64,000 nt of DNA, taken from the IMG/VR virus record IMGVR_UViG_3300045921_000730, positions 180,294 to 244,293 of that record. One strand, given 5' to 3'. Under the pieces are notes generated by a model that worked only from the letters and a program-made list of their open reading frames with translations, had not been told where the DNA came from and made no database searches. Positions 45,913 through 53,255 of the stretch are shown here, in pieces (the first letter of the stretch is position 1; each line of letters begins with the position of its first letter). The position numbers and the translations under genes were made by a program. Origin of the DNA: a virus.

Positions 45913-47169
45913 ATGGCATTAAATAAAGGAACATATAAAAATACTGTCGTGGGTGGGCCGCCTCCTACCCCGGTTGGTACATTATTTATGTGGGGTCAAA
46001 ATACTTACGGAGAACTTGGTGACGGAACAACTACAAACAGATCATCGCCAGTCCAAATTGGTGCATCAAGCTGGATGTTTGTAGCTGTTGCAAACCAATA
46101 CACAACATATGCAATACGCAGCGACGGTCGTTTGTTTGCGTGGGGTCGTAACACTTCAGGTCAACTTGGTGACGGAACAACTATAGATAGATCATCTCCA
46201 GTCCAAATTGGTACGTCGAGTTGGATATTTGTTGGTGTACAGCCACAGAGTGTAATAGCTTTACGACAAGATAACAGACTTTTTGCATGGGGCGCCAATT
46301 CCGACGGTCAACTTGGTGACGGAACAACTATAAACAGATCATCGCCAGTTCAGATTGGAACATCGAGTTGGACAGCAATAAGTACTAGTCAAACCAGTCA
46401 CACTTTAGCAATAAGACAGGACGGTCTTTTGTTTGCTTGGGGAAGAAATGGCTTTGGTCAACTTGGTGACGGAACAACTATAGATAGATCATCTCCAGTT
46501 CAGATCGGAACAGCAAGTTGGATATTTGTTTATGCAAGCGACATCACTTGTTCTTTTGCAATAAGACAGGACGGTCGTTTGTTTGCATGGGGAAGAAACA
46601 GCTTGGGTCAACTTGGTGACGGAACAACTACAAACAGATCATCTCCAGTTCAGATCGGTTCATCAACCTGGTCAAGTGTGCTTGGGGGTGATAGTTCTCA
46701 TACCTTAGCAATAAGACAGGACGGTCGTTTGTTTGCTTGGGGAAGAAATGATCAAGGCCAACTTGGTGACGGAACAACTACAAACAGATCATCGCCGGTT
46801 CAGATCGGTTCGTTAAGCTGGTCTTCCATTTACATTGATGATCTCTCTTCTTTTTCTATTAGAAACGACGGATTATTGTTTGCTTGGGGAAGAAATAACA
46901 ACGGCCAACTCGGTGACGGAACAACTACAAACAGATCATCACCAGTTCAGATCGGTTCATCAACCTGGTCAAAAGTGTCGGTTGGTGGTAATACAGTTCA
47001 TGCTATACGAAGCGACGGATTGTTATTTGGATGGGGTAACAATTTTAGTGGGAAAATTGGCGACGGAACAACTACAAACAGATCATCACCCGTACAAATT
47101 GGCTCTCAAAGTTGGGTTAATCTTGCTTCTGGTATTGGGTTTTTCCACAAAGGAGCAATTCGAGCATAA
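45913..47169 (+). CDS. RCC1-repeat protein (single propeller)
   Basis: 418 residues almost entirely of about seven to eight RCC1 repeats (LFAWGRNTSGQLGDGTTIDRSSPVQIGTSSWIFV). Repeats are nearly identical at DNA level to each other and to parts of the 9971 gene. The N-terminal ~20 residues are a short linker and there is no glycine-rich tip. It follows a fibre gene by 10 nt, so it may cap the preceding fibre. Confidence 0.8.
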   Translation: MALNKGTYKNTVVGGPPPTPVGTLFMWGQNTYGELGDGTTTNRSSPVQIGASSWMFVAVANQYTTYAIRSDGRLFAWGRNTSGQLGDGTTIDRSSPVQIGTSSWIFVGVQPQSVIALRQDNRLFAWGANSDGQLGDGTTINRSSPVQIGTSSWTAISTSQTSHTLAIRQDGLLFAWGRNGFGQLGDGTTIDRSSPVQIGTASWIFVYASDITCSFAIRQDGRLFAWGRNSLGQLGDGTTTNRSSPVQIGSSTWSSVLGGDSSHTLAIRQDGRLFAWGRNDQGQLGDGTTTNRSSPVQIGSLSWSSIYIDDLSSFSIRNDGLLFAWGRNNNGQLGDGTTTNRSSPVQIGSSTWSKVSVGGNTVHAIRSDGLLFGWGNNFSGKIGDGTTTNRSSPVQIGSQSWVNLASGIGFFHKGAIRA

Positions 47170-47171
47170 CG

Positions 47172-47199
47172 TTGTCTTTTTTGCAAAGTCATTTATAAT
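47172..47199 (+). promoter_or_regulatory. Possible sigma70-type promoter
   Basis: TTGTCT, 16-bp spacer, TATAAT before the gene at 47227. Confidence 0.45.
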
Positions 47200-47226
47200 C
47201 ATACTTATAACTATAAGGAGAAATAT

Positions 47227-48930
47227 ATGCATCCAATCGACCAACAGTTGGATCACATGCTTCGCGGTGAATTCGAAAAAGGTTGGCAAATATCCGAACA
47301 TTTAGAAAGAAACGGTCCTGATAACATTCCAGTCGTTCCTGGCAAAGATAAAGAAGAAATGTGGTTAAGACACAATTTCAACAGAGGTTGGTTTTTACTA
47401 AATCAAGGAAAGTTCCAAGAAGGAATGCAACTACTAGATTCCGGTCGCTTTCTTAATGTTTATGGTGGTCCACCGCTTGCTACTTCAAAACCAATTTGGG
47501 ACGGATCAGATCCATCCAGTAAAACAATTATTATCTCGTTAGAAGGTGGCTATGGTGATGAAATTATTCACGCTCGTTTTGCAAAAACGCTTGCAGACAA
47601 AGGTGCTAATGTTATTCTAGCTGCCGATCCACAACTTCACAGCCTCTTTTATAGAATTCCAGGCGTATCGAAGTGTATTACTAGAATCGATGCAAAAAAT
47701 ACACCACACGATTATTGGATTCCGGGGTTTAGTGTTGCGTGGGTTGCTGGTATTACTTTCGAAACACTACCAAACGATCCATACATTTTCCCGAATCCAA
47801 CAAGCGTTGAAATGTGGAAGAATATTATTAGTTCAGAAAAAATTAAAATTGGTATTCGTTGGTCTGGTAATCCAAAATTTGAACATCAACAATTTAGAAA
47901 ATTTCCGCCTGAGTTTTTAATAGATTTAGCAAATCGTGATGAATTTCAAATTTATTCATTGCAGCGTGACAACGATATTCAAAAATTACCGGAAAATATT
48001 ATCGATCTACAACACTTGTTGATTTCTTGGGAAGATACGGCTGCAGCAATCAGCAACCTTGATTTAGTAATTACTTCATGTACAAGCATTGCACACATTT
48101 CTGCAGCGATGGGAAAAGAGACGTGGGTAATTGTTCCGATTCTTCCATATCACACATGGACGCTTGATGCACCTCACAGCACATCATCACCCTGGTATAA
48201 ATCCGCTCTTCTTTTTAGACAAGAAGAATATCAAGATTGGACAAAATGTTTCAATAAACTATATAAAAAGTTAAATGAAAAATTTAATTTAACACCTCCT
48301 ATTAGTGAGGTAATTAAAAAACCGAAATCAACGCTGAATCTTGGTTGTGGGTTTAAAAAAATTGAAGGTGCTCTCAACGTTGATAAAGAACCTCTAGCAC
48401 GACCCGACAAAATAGTCGACCTAGAAGTATTTCCCTGGCCATTTGATGATAACAGTTTCGATGTCATCGTAGCAAAAGATATCTTAGAACATCTTGGACA
48501 AACGCCTTCTGACTTTATTAACATTTTAAAAGAAATGTATAGAATATCAAAACCAAATGCAACATGGGAGGTTGTATTCCCACATTGGAGATGTGATAAT
48601 GCTATCAATGATCCAACACATGTTCGCTTATTAACAACCGAAATGTTTAAGTTATTTGATCAGAGCGAAAACGCTTTGCAATCAAAAAAACAAACAGCTA
48701 ATAGTACTCTTGGTTTATACAATAACATTGACATTCAAATAATTGATTCAACATATGAAATTGTTGACTACTGGAAAAAGCAACTCGATACAGGAACTTT
48801 AAGTTCACAAGAATTTGAAATAAAATTCAATACATTGAACAATGTTGCCACGGCAGTTAATTTGGTAATAAAAGTACATAAACCCGGTAGAGAAATTGAT
48901 TTAATTAAAAAACTCTTACATGGACATTGA
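47227..48930 (+). CDS. GT9-like glycosyltransferase fused to a SAM methyltransferase
   Basis: 567 residues; RBS AAGGAG. Residues ~30-350 resemble GT-B glycosyltransferases of the heptosyltransferase type: IISLEGGYGDEIIHARFAKTLADKGANVILAA, KIGIRWSGNPKFEHQQFRKFP, and SNLDLVITSCTSIAHISAAMGKETWVIVP (acceptor and nucleotide-sugar regions). Residues ~370-490 are a class I methyltransferase: STLNLGCGFKKIEGALNVDKE (SAM loop), FDVIVAKDILEHLGQTPSDFINILKEMYRISKPNATWEVVFPH. Likely adds and methylates a sugar on fibre or host surface glycan; the target is not known. Confidence 0.8.
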   Translation: MHPIDQQLDHMLRGEFEKGWQISEHLERNGPDNIPVVPGKDKEEMWLRHNFNRGWFLLNQGKFQEGMQLLDSGRFLNVYGGPPLATSKPIWDGSDPSSKTIIISLEGGYGDEIIHARFAKTLADKGANVILAADPQLHSLFYRIPGVSKCITRIDAKNTPHDYWIPGFSVAWVAGITFETLPNDPYIFPNPTSVEMWKNIISSEKIKIGIRWSGNPKFEHQQFRKFPPEFLIDLANRDEFQIYSLQRDNDIQKLPENIIDLQHLLISWEDTAAAISNLDLVITSCTSIAHISAAMGKETWVIVPILPYHTWTLDAPHSTSSPWYKSALLFRQEEYQDWTKCFNKLYKKLNEKFNLTPPISEVIKKPKSTLNLGCGFKKIEGALNVDKEPLARPDKIVDLEVFPWPFDDNSFDVIVAKDILEHLGQTPSDFINILKEMYRISKPNATWEVVFPHWRCDNAINDPTHVRLLTTEMFKLFDQSENALQSKKQTANSTLGLYNNIDIQIIDSTYEIVDYWKKQLDTGTLSSQEFEIKFNTLNNVATAVNLVIKVHKPGREIDLIKKLLHGH

Positions 48931-49492
48931 CATTGATTTGCCAACGACGTTTGTGGGGAAAGAAGTTTTTCCTTCCTCCGTCCCCGCTTCGATGGTAAGA
49001 AATGAAAAGTTAACAAAACACAATTGTGGTTTTTACTTTCAAAATATTCCAGTCGATGAAATTACTGGAGTTGCTGCAATTCCTTATAAAGATGCAGAAG
49101 ATCTTGGTTATTTTAAAATAGATTTTTTGCATTTATCTTTACTTGATAATTTTACATCAAAGCAACAAATACGAGATTTGTTAAAGAAAGAACCTGACTG
49201 GAGTTTATTGTTAAATAAAGAAATAGTTGAACAATTATTTCAAGTAAATCGTGAACATTTACTATTGAAGAAAATAAAACCACGAAGTGTAGAAGAATTG
49301 GCTGATTGTATTGCATTGATGCGGCCAGGGAAACGACATTTAGTACCTGAATACATTGATAATAAAGAATTTGTCAGAAACAATAAACTTTATACAAAAA
49401 CAGATGATGGTTATAGTTTTAAACGTTCGCATGCTATCGCGTATGCCTTGACAATTATTTTACAACTCCATTTATTTTCCAACAAAAAATAA
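48920..49492 (+). CDS. PolIII-alpha-like palm fragment, C-terminal part (DIDID)
   Basis: 190 residues, overlapping the previous stop by 11 nt. In order: MDIDID (D2, D4, D6), GYFKIDFLHLSLLDNF (D68), PRSVEELADCIALMRPG (121-137), and GYSFKRSHAIAYALTIILQLHLF (164-186). C-family PolIII alpha has the same order: PDFDVDF, KFDFLGL, ALxRPGP, KSHAAAYAL. All three catalytic-Asp positions therefore have an Asp. The stretch between the first and second Asp motifs is ~60 residues, against ~150 in E. coli, so the fingers or palm are trimmed. The start falls where the 29714 protein stops. Confidence 0.7.
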   Translation: MDIDIDLPTTFVGKEVFPSSVPASMVRNEKLTKHNCGFYFQNIPVDEITGVAAIPYKDAEDLGYFKIDFLHLSLLDNFTSKQQIRDLLKKEPDWSLLLNKEIVEQLFQVNREHLLLKKIKPRSVEELADCIALMRPGKRHLVPEYIDNKEFVRNNKLYTKTDDGYSFKRSHAIAYALTIILQLHLFSNKK

Positions 49493-49534
49493 TTTTTTGA
49501 TATATGTTTGCAAAGAGCTTGTGACTGAACTTAG

Positions 49535-49553
49535 TGTTGTAAAATTATTACAA
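49535..49553 (+). other. Hairpin in the leader before 49602
   Basis: GTTGTAA-AATTA-TTACAAC, perfect 7-bp stem, not followed by T-run. May be an operator or mRNA structure. Confidence 0.4.
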
Positions 49554-49601
49554 CAGCAGTAAAATTAAAATTGTTATCATTTTTTTGAAAAAAGGACAAG
49601 T

Positions 49602-50033
49602 ATGCGCGCATATTATTTTACTAACATGTACCTTTCACCGATACAAAAAGGTATTCAAACAGCACATTGCACTGCAGAATTTTTTATCAACACAAACCCC
49701 AACAGTCCTGAATATTCCATTATTTGTGATTGGGCTCGAAACCACAAAACAATGATTGTACTTGATGGTGGGAACCATAGACAGTTGGCTGATTTGTACT
49801 TTGGTCTTAAAGTAATTCAACAGAACTATCCTTTGCCTGTTGCTATCTTCAATGAAGACGAACAAGCATTAAATAATGCTACAACTTGTGTTGGTATTAT
49901 TTTGAACGAAAAAGTTTATGAAGCTGCATCGATAGTGAGAGAAGGAAGGTTGGATATAAGAGAACTTCACTTTCTTCTTGAAGAAGAAAGATATTTGGTT
50001 AACGTGTTACTTAAATATTCTTTAGCAAGATAA
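49602..50033 (+). CDS. Pth2-like protein (peptidyl-tRNA hydrolase 2 fold?)
   Basis: 143 residues; RBS AAAGGA. YFTNMYLSPIQKGIQTAHCTAEFFINT resembles the Pth2 start (K-G-K-x-x-x-Q-x-x-H-A), followed by WARNHKTMIVLDGGNHRQLADLYFGLK and NNATTCVGII, which follow the Pth2 strand and helix order. True Pth2 releases tRNA from stalled peptidyl-tRNA. Active residues are not all evident, so this may be a diverged member. Confidence 0.5.
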   Translation: MRAYYFTNMYLSPIQKGIQTAHCTAEFFINTNPNSPEYSIICDWARNHKTMIVLDGGNHRQLADLYFGLKVIQQNYPLPVAIFNEDEQALNNATTCVGIILNEKVYEAASIVREGRLDIRELHFLLEEERYLVNVLLKYSLAR

Positions 50034-50034
50034 C

Positions 50035-50196
50035 TTACAAGATGACTCCATTACTAACTCGTTTAACGATCACATATTGAACAGCAGTAAACCCTAATCT
50101 ATGTTTTCGTTCAAACCAAAGTGCTCGTTGAAAACAGCGTTGTTTTTTAGTATGCTGAGTAGCATGGAACTTTCTGTTGTGAGTGAAGTTGCTCAT
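50035..50196 (-). CDS. Small basic protein on the minus strand
   Basis: 53 residues (MSNFTHNRKFHATQHTKKQR...ALWFERKHRLGFTAVQYVIVKRVSNGVIL). It has a strong RBS, AAAGGAGAACTCAT then ATG, on the minus strand. It fills the otherwise empty gap between two plus-strand genes, ending 2 nt after the 49602 gene stop. The composition is highly basic and could bind nucleic acid. Not recognised. Confidence 0.6.
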   Translation of the reverse strand: MSNFTHNRKFHATQHTKKQRCFQRALWFERKHRLGFTAVQYVIVKRVSNGVIL

Positions 50197-50252
50197 ATGA
50201 GTTCTCCTTTAAAGGCTTCACAACAATATTTATTATATTTTGAGGAATAGAA

Positions 50253-50618
50253 ATGAACGAAAACCAACAAAAAATAATTGCAACAAAAACAATGGTTTAT
50301 TGCACGCTTCAGTTTGAAGCAACGCACAACTGGCCCGAGTGTCCGTTTGAAGAGGTATCATATTTAAGAGTCGAACACCGTCACATGTTTCATATTAAAG
50401 CATACAAATGGGTAAATCATGATGACCGTGATGTTGAATTTATCATGCTGAAGCATCGGATTCAAGAATATTTAAATGAAACATATCCAAACCACAAGTT
50501 TGGAAAAAAGTCTTGTGAAATGTTAGGACGAGAACTAGCAGAAAAATTTGATTTGTGTCAGGTTGATGTGAGCGAAGACGGAGAAAATGGGGCTGTGTTT
50601 TTTGTAGAGGAACTCTAA
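50253..50618 (+). CDS. QueD/PTPS-like protein
   Basis: 121 residues. LQFEATHNWPECPFEEVSYLRVEHRHMFHIKAYKWVNHDDRDVEFIMLK has the layout of the 6-pyruvoyl-tetrahydropterin synthase / 6-carboxy-tetrahydropterin synthase fold: an early H (ATH) and an H-x-H pair (HRHMFHI) for zinc. Then follow a long helix (SCEMLGRELAEKF) and a strand V-D-V-S-E-D-G. Family members act on dihydroneopterin triphosphate, the FolE product, and a FolE2 gene lies ~5 kb away. The catalytic Cys between the His motifs is not evident in the usual place, so the activity may differ. Confidence 0.5.
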   Translation: MNENQQKIIATKTMVYCTLQFEATHNWPECPFEEVSYLRVEHRHMFHIKAYKWVNHDDRDVEFIMLKHRIQEYLNETYPNHKFGKKSCEMLGRELAEKFDLCQVDVSEDGENGAVFFVEEL

Positions 50619-50619
50619 C

Positions 50620-51456
50620 ATGATAAAAAAATATTGGTCTTGTTCAAAATTTGCTCTTTGGCTATTGAAAAGATATTGCATTGAAAAACCTAATGCTGCT
50701 GAAATCGGTCAATGGAAAGTATGGAAAGATGCTTCTCGGACCAAAAACAAATTTGTTTATTGGTTTGTAGAAGAATTTTTGGATTTTGCACAAGAGATAA
50801 TTTATTTTCCGTTTACAAAATTTTCTGATTTTCGTTATTATCTCATAAAGAGGTTTGTCATGAAAACACATTATCTCAATACAAAACTAACACCTGGTGT
50901 ATATCATGAAATTGATACAAGAATTCTTTATGGGTTGTTCGAAACCCTCGTTGATTTTATTGAAGTAGAAAAGGCGCGCATCGAAGTTATTTTTGATCAG
51001 GAATCGGCAAGAAAATATGGTTTTACTGGATTGACAAAATTTCTCGATTGGATTGGCATTAAGCAATGGCGATCTGCAGAAGCGGGGATCAAATATCTCG
51101 AATGGGAAATGTCTTTAACGGATGATGTTTGTTTATTTGAAGAAAAAGAATATGCACCACCAACACCACAATCACTTTCAGCAAAAGAACAATACGAACT
51201 TTATAATTGGTGGAAAAACGTAAGACCGCTAAGACCAGATCCTTATGATGCATCCGGATGGACGGAACTCTGCGAAAAGAGAAGAGGGACAAACAAAGAA
51301 CCTCTTTCCTCATTTTGGTGCGATCAAACAGATGAAGATAGAGCAGAAACTCACAAAGCACTTAATCTTTGTAATCAAATTGAACAGCAATATTTTAATG
51401 AAGATACTGAAATGTTAATTCGTTTAATAAAAATTCGTGCTAATCTTTGGACGTAA
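50620..51456 (+). CDS. Conserved-looking unknown protein
   Basis: 278 residues, 1 nt after the QueD-like gene. Rich in aromatics and charge; segments FVYWFVEEFLDFAQEIIYFPFTKFSDFRYYLIKRFVMKTHYLNTKLTPGVYHEIDTRILYGLFETLVDFIEVEKA and later WRSAEAGIKYLEWEM. I recall such proteins as hypotheticals in several large phages. No motif for function. Its stop is 1 nt from the start of the interrupted bL33 gene. Confidence 0.65.
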   Translation: MIKKYWSCSKFALWLLKRYCIEKPNAAEIGQWKVWKDASRTKNKFVYWFVEEFLDFAQEIIYFPFTKFSDFRYYLIKRFVMKTHYLNTKLTPGVYHEIDTRILYGLFETLVDFIEVEKARIEVIFDQESARKYGFTGLTKFLDWIGIKQWRSAEAGIKYLEWEMSLTDDVCLFEEKEYAPPTPQSLSAKEQYELYNWWKNVRPLRPDPYDASGWTELCEKRRGTNKEPLSSFWCDQTDEDRAETHKALNLCNQIEQQYFNEDTEMLIRLIKIRANLWT

Positions 51457-51506
51457 AATGCTATCGAAGATTAAATTGTACAGAATGTGGAAAGGTGGTA
51501 TTTGGT

Positions 51507-51620
51507 ATGAACTACCGCGTAGCTAAAGACAACGCGGTTTCCGAACTCAACGACCCAGCCAACTTCACCGGCGCCTCCTTCGGTTTTTGTTTAGAGTCCG
51601 ACTGCGTTCCACAACCAGAC
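51507..51620 (-). ncRNA. Predicted omega RNA scaffold of tnpB1
   Basis: The last ~114 nt of tnpB1 and its right end, with hairpin ACCGCGTTG-TCTTTAG-CTACGCGGT and AGTTCAT. By analogy with IS200/IS605 TnpB this is the guide scaffold. The adjacent flank (guide) is ACCAAATACCACCTTTCCAC, antisense to codons of the bL33 5' half. Confidence 0.6.
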
Positions 51621-52732
51621 ATTAAATTCAAACCTTGACGAAGTGTGTTCTTAGCTGCATTGACATCTCTGTCATGTACTTCACCACAAACAGGGCATGT
51701 CCATTCTCTAATGGAAAGATTCATGTCTTGTATGATGTGGTTGCACGAAGAACAAGTCTTACTAGATGGAAACCATCTATCTATTTGAATTACTTGTCTA
51801 CCATGCCATGCTGCTTTGTACTTCAACATCGAAACTAAACTACCCCAGCTAACATCAGATATTGCTTGTGCTAGTTTGTGATTTTTAATCATGTTCTTAA
51901 CACTAAAGTCTTCCAAACAGATTACTTGGTTATCGTTAATCAATTTGGTCGTTACCTGATGAAGATAGTTGTTTCTTTGATCTACTACTTTTTGGTGTTG
52001 TCTTGCTAGTCTGTACCTAGCTTTTGTTCTTGATTTTGTGTCTTTCTTTTTCTTAGAGAGTTGACGTTGGAGGTACTTGATCTTCTTTAGATGCTTCTTG
52101 AGAAATCGTTCGTTCTTAATCTCTGTTCCATTTGAATCGACAAGAAGAGATTTGATTCCAAGGTCAACGCCGATGATTTCACCTGTGGATTCCTTTTGGT
52201 CGATCTCAAACTCACCCTGAATGGAGGCAAAATACTTACCTGAAGCATTCATTGAAATTGTTACAGAATTCGCTTTCACTAATCGACCAGTGAATTTGCC
52301 TTTGAACTTGAATGGAACTTTGAACTTAGGAATCTTTAGGGTTTTTGCATCCCAGTCAATGACGAAATGTTGAGGTACCTTAAATAATTGTCTGCTATTG
52401 TGTTTAGATTTGAACTTTGGGAATTTGGCAATTTTACGGAAGAAGCGATCATATGCTCCATCTAAATCTTTTAGTGCTGCTTGAATTGTCTGAGAATTGA
52501 TTTCCTTTAACCATTCAAATTCAGGATTTTTCTTCATCTCAGTGACTAGAGCAGAGCAAGCATTGTATCCGATCGACTTTTTGTTTTCTAGGTATTCGTT
52601 CTTACGGATCTCAAGAAACTTGTTGAAGACGAATCGACGAGCGCCAAAATGCTTAGCCAAGAGTTCTTTGTCAGACTCTCTTGGATAAATTTGAACTTTG
52701 ACGGACTTCTGAACTATCACTTGATTTAGCAT
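51512..52732 (-). CDS. tnpB: TnpB RNA-guided nuclease (TnpB1)
   Basis: 406 residues from the ATG at 52732 (longer in-frame starts exist but MLNQVIVQKSVKVQIYP is the normal TnpB beginning). RuvC residues are complete: D190 (IIGVDLGIKS), E274 (ICLEDFSV), D356 (HDRDVNAA), closely matching the spacing of ISDra2 TnpB (191/278/361). Zinc knuckle C327, C330, C346, C349. TnpB cuts DNA next to a short TAM under omega-RNA guidance. An exact late promoter TATAAATA precedes it on the minus strand. The catalytic set suggests an active nuclease, not a dead repressor. Confidence 0.93.
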   Translation of the reverse strand: MLNQVIVQKSVKVQIYPRESDKELLAKHFGARRFVFNKFLEIRKNEYLENKKSIGYNACSALVTEMKKNPEFEWLKEINSQTIQAALKDLDGAYDRFFRKIAKFPKFKSKHNSRQLFKVPQHFVIDWDAKTLKIPKFKVPFKFKGKFTGRLVKANSVTISMNASGKYFASIQGEFEIDQKESTGEIIGVDLGIKSLLVDSNGTEIKNERFLKKHLKKIKYLQRQLSKKKKDTKSRTKARYRLARQHQKVVDQRNNYLHQVTTKLINDNQVICLEDFSVKNMIKNHKLAQAISDVSWGSLVSMLKYKAAWHGRQVIQIDRWFPSSKTCSSCNHIIQDMNLSIREWTCPVCGEVHDRDVNAAKNTLRQGLNLMSGCGTQSDSKQKPKEAPVKLAGSLSSETALSLATR

Positions 52733-52753
52733 CCTAGATTGTGTTATACTATT

Positions 52754-52761
52754 ATTTATAC
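52754..52761 (-). promoter_or_regulatory. Exact late promoter TATAAATA for tnpB1
   Basis: Perfect TATAAATA on the minus strand, 22 nt upstream of the tnpB1 ATG. Confidence 0.7.
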
Positions 52762-52837
52762 ACAAAATCTCCAAAATATAAGAAATTTTACAAAAAATTT
52801 TTCTATTGAAATGGAATTGGCTATAAGCAAAAATTAT

Positions 52838-53013
52838 CAGAATTGGGGCTGAGAAAACCACGTGATCATCAGCGATGAATCAGCCATAAATAATTTACAG
52901 TCTGGTTGTAGAACGCAGTCGGACACTAAACAAAAACCGAAGGAGGCGCTGGTGTTGTTAGCTGGGTCGATGAGTTCAGAAACCGCGTTGTCTTTAGCTA
53001 CGCGGTAGTTCAT
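52838..53013 (+). mobile_element. Element F: 176-bp TnpB mini-element inside the bL33 insertion
   Basis: TTAT (52834-52837), shortened left-end hairpin (CTGAGAAAACCACGTGA...TCAGC), CATAAATA (52885-52892), scaffold from GTCTGG (52900), terminal hairpin and GTAGTTCAT at 53013. The scaffold still reads as the end of TnpB1 ([16 protein letters not shown]...LSLATR). Confidence 0.8.
52900..53013 (+). ncRNA. Candidate stand-alone omega RNA (element F)
   Basis: 114-nt scaffold, 8 nt after CATAAATA. The flank that would be the guide is ACAACAACAACAAAAAATAA, the bL33 coding strand directly after the junction. Confidence 0.55.
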
Positions 53014-53126
53014 ACAACAACAACAAAAAATAAAAAATCGCATCCTGAAAAAATGGAAAAAATAAAATATGATCCAGTTGTAAGAAAACACGTCTTGTAC
53101 AAAGAAGCAAAATTAAAATAACCCTG

Positions 53127-53155
53127 TTGTATTTTCAAAAAAATTATGCTATGAT
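53127..53155 (+). promoter_or_regulatory. Sigma70-type promoter for tRNA-Ala
   Basis: TTGTAT, 17-bp spacer, TATGAT, about 20 nt before the tRNA 5' end. Confidence 0.55.
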
Positions 53156-53175
53156 TTAATTATAAATTAAATTAT

Positions 53176-53247
53176 GGGCTGGTAGTGATAATGAGAGCAC
53201 GTCGCGTTTGCACCGCGAAGGTGGGAGTTTGATTCTCCTCCGGTCCA
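53176..53247 (+). tRNA. tRNA-Ala (anticodon TGC), diverged D-arm
   Basis: Acceptor GGGCTGG pairs with CCGGTCC, including the G3:U70 pair that marks tRNA-Ala. Anticodon stem TCGCG-TTTGCAC-CGCGA gives anticodon TGC. T-arm GGGAG-TTTGATT-CTCCT. The D-arm is odd: only GTG/CAC pairs, with no clear GG in the loop. CCA is not encoded after the discriminator A. Possibly a phage tRNA that is diverged or partly decayed. Confidence 0.75.
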
Positions 53248-53255
53248 CAAAAATT

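Larger units (their letters stand above)
51507..53013. mobile_element. Compound TnpB1 element, inserted in bL33
   Basis: About 1.5 kb. Its left edge is the right end of tnpB1 (minus strand) and its right edge is the right end of mini-element F (plus strand), so two right ends face outward as ~50-bp inverted repeats (ATGAACTACCGCGTAGC against GCTACGCGGTAGTTCAT). No target duplication is evident. No TnpA (Y1 transposase) gene is in it. Boundaries are uncertain by 2 nt because AT occurs at both junctions. Confidence 0.8.
51458..53121 (+). pseudogene. rpmG: Ribosomal protein bL33 gene interrupted by a TnpB element
   Basis: Codons 1-17 (MLSKIKLYRMWKGGIWY) lie at 51458-51508 and codons 18-52 ([18 protein letters not shown].. 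then [17 protein letters not shown]) at 53014-53118, stop 53119-53121. Joined without gain or loss they make a 52-residue bL33 of the type without zinc Cys, like E. coli (KIKL...FYTTTKNK...PEKLELKKFDPVVR.HV.YKEAKIK). bL33 is a 50S protein near the E-site tRNA. Phage-encoded ribosomal proteins are known, so this was probably an auxiliary gene. The inserted 51509-53013 segment breaks it in this genome. Confidence 0.85.

Noticed and set aside
51447-51638. Plus-strand ORF with CTECG motif that looked like a zinc-type ribosomal L33 start
   Set aside because: It runs straight into the TnpB1 right end and its CxxC comes from another frame. The frame starting at 51458 joins cleanly to the bL33 C-terminus at 53014.
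51512-52732. TnpB1 as a nuclease-dead guide-RNA repressor (TldR)
   Set aside because: All three RuvC acidic residues are present, so it is likely catalytically competent.
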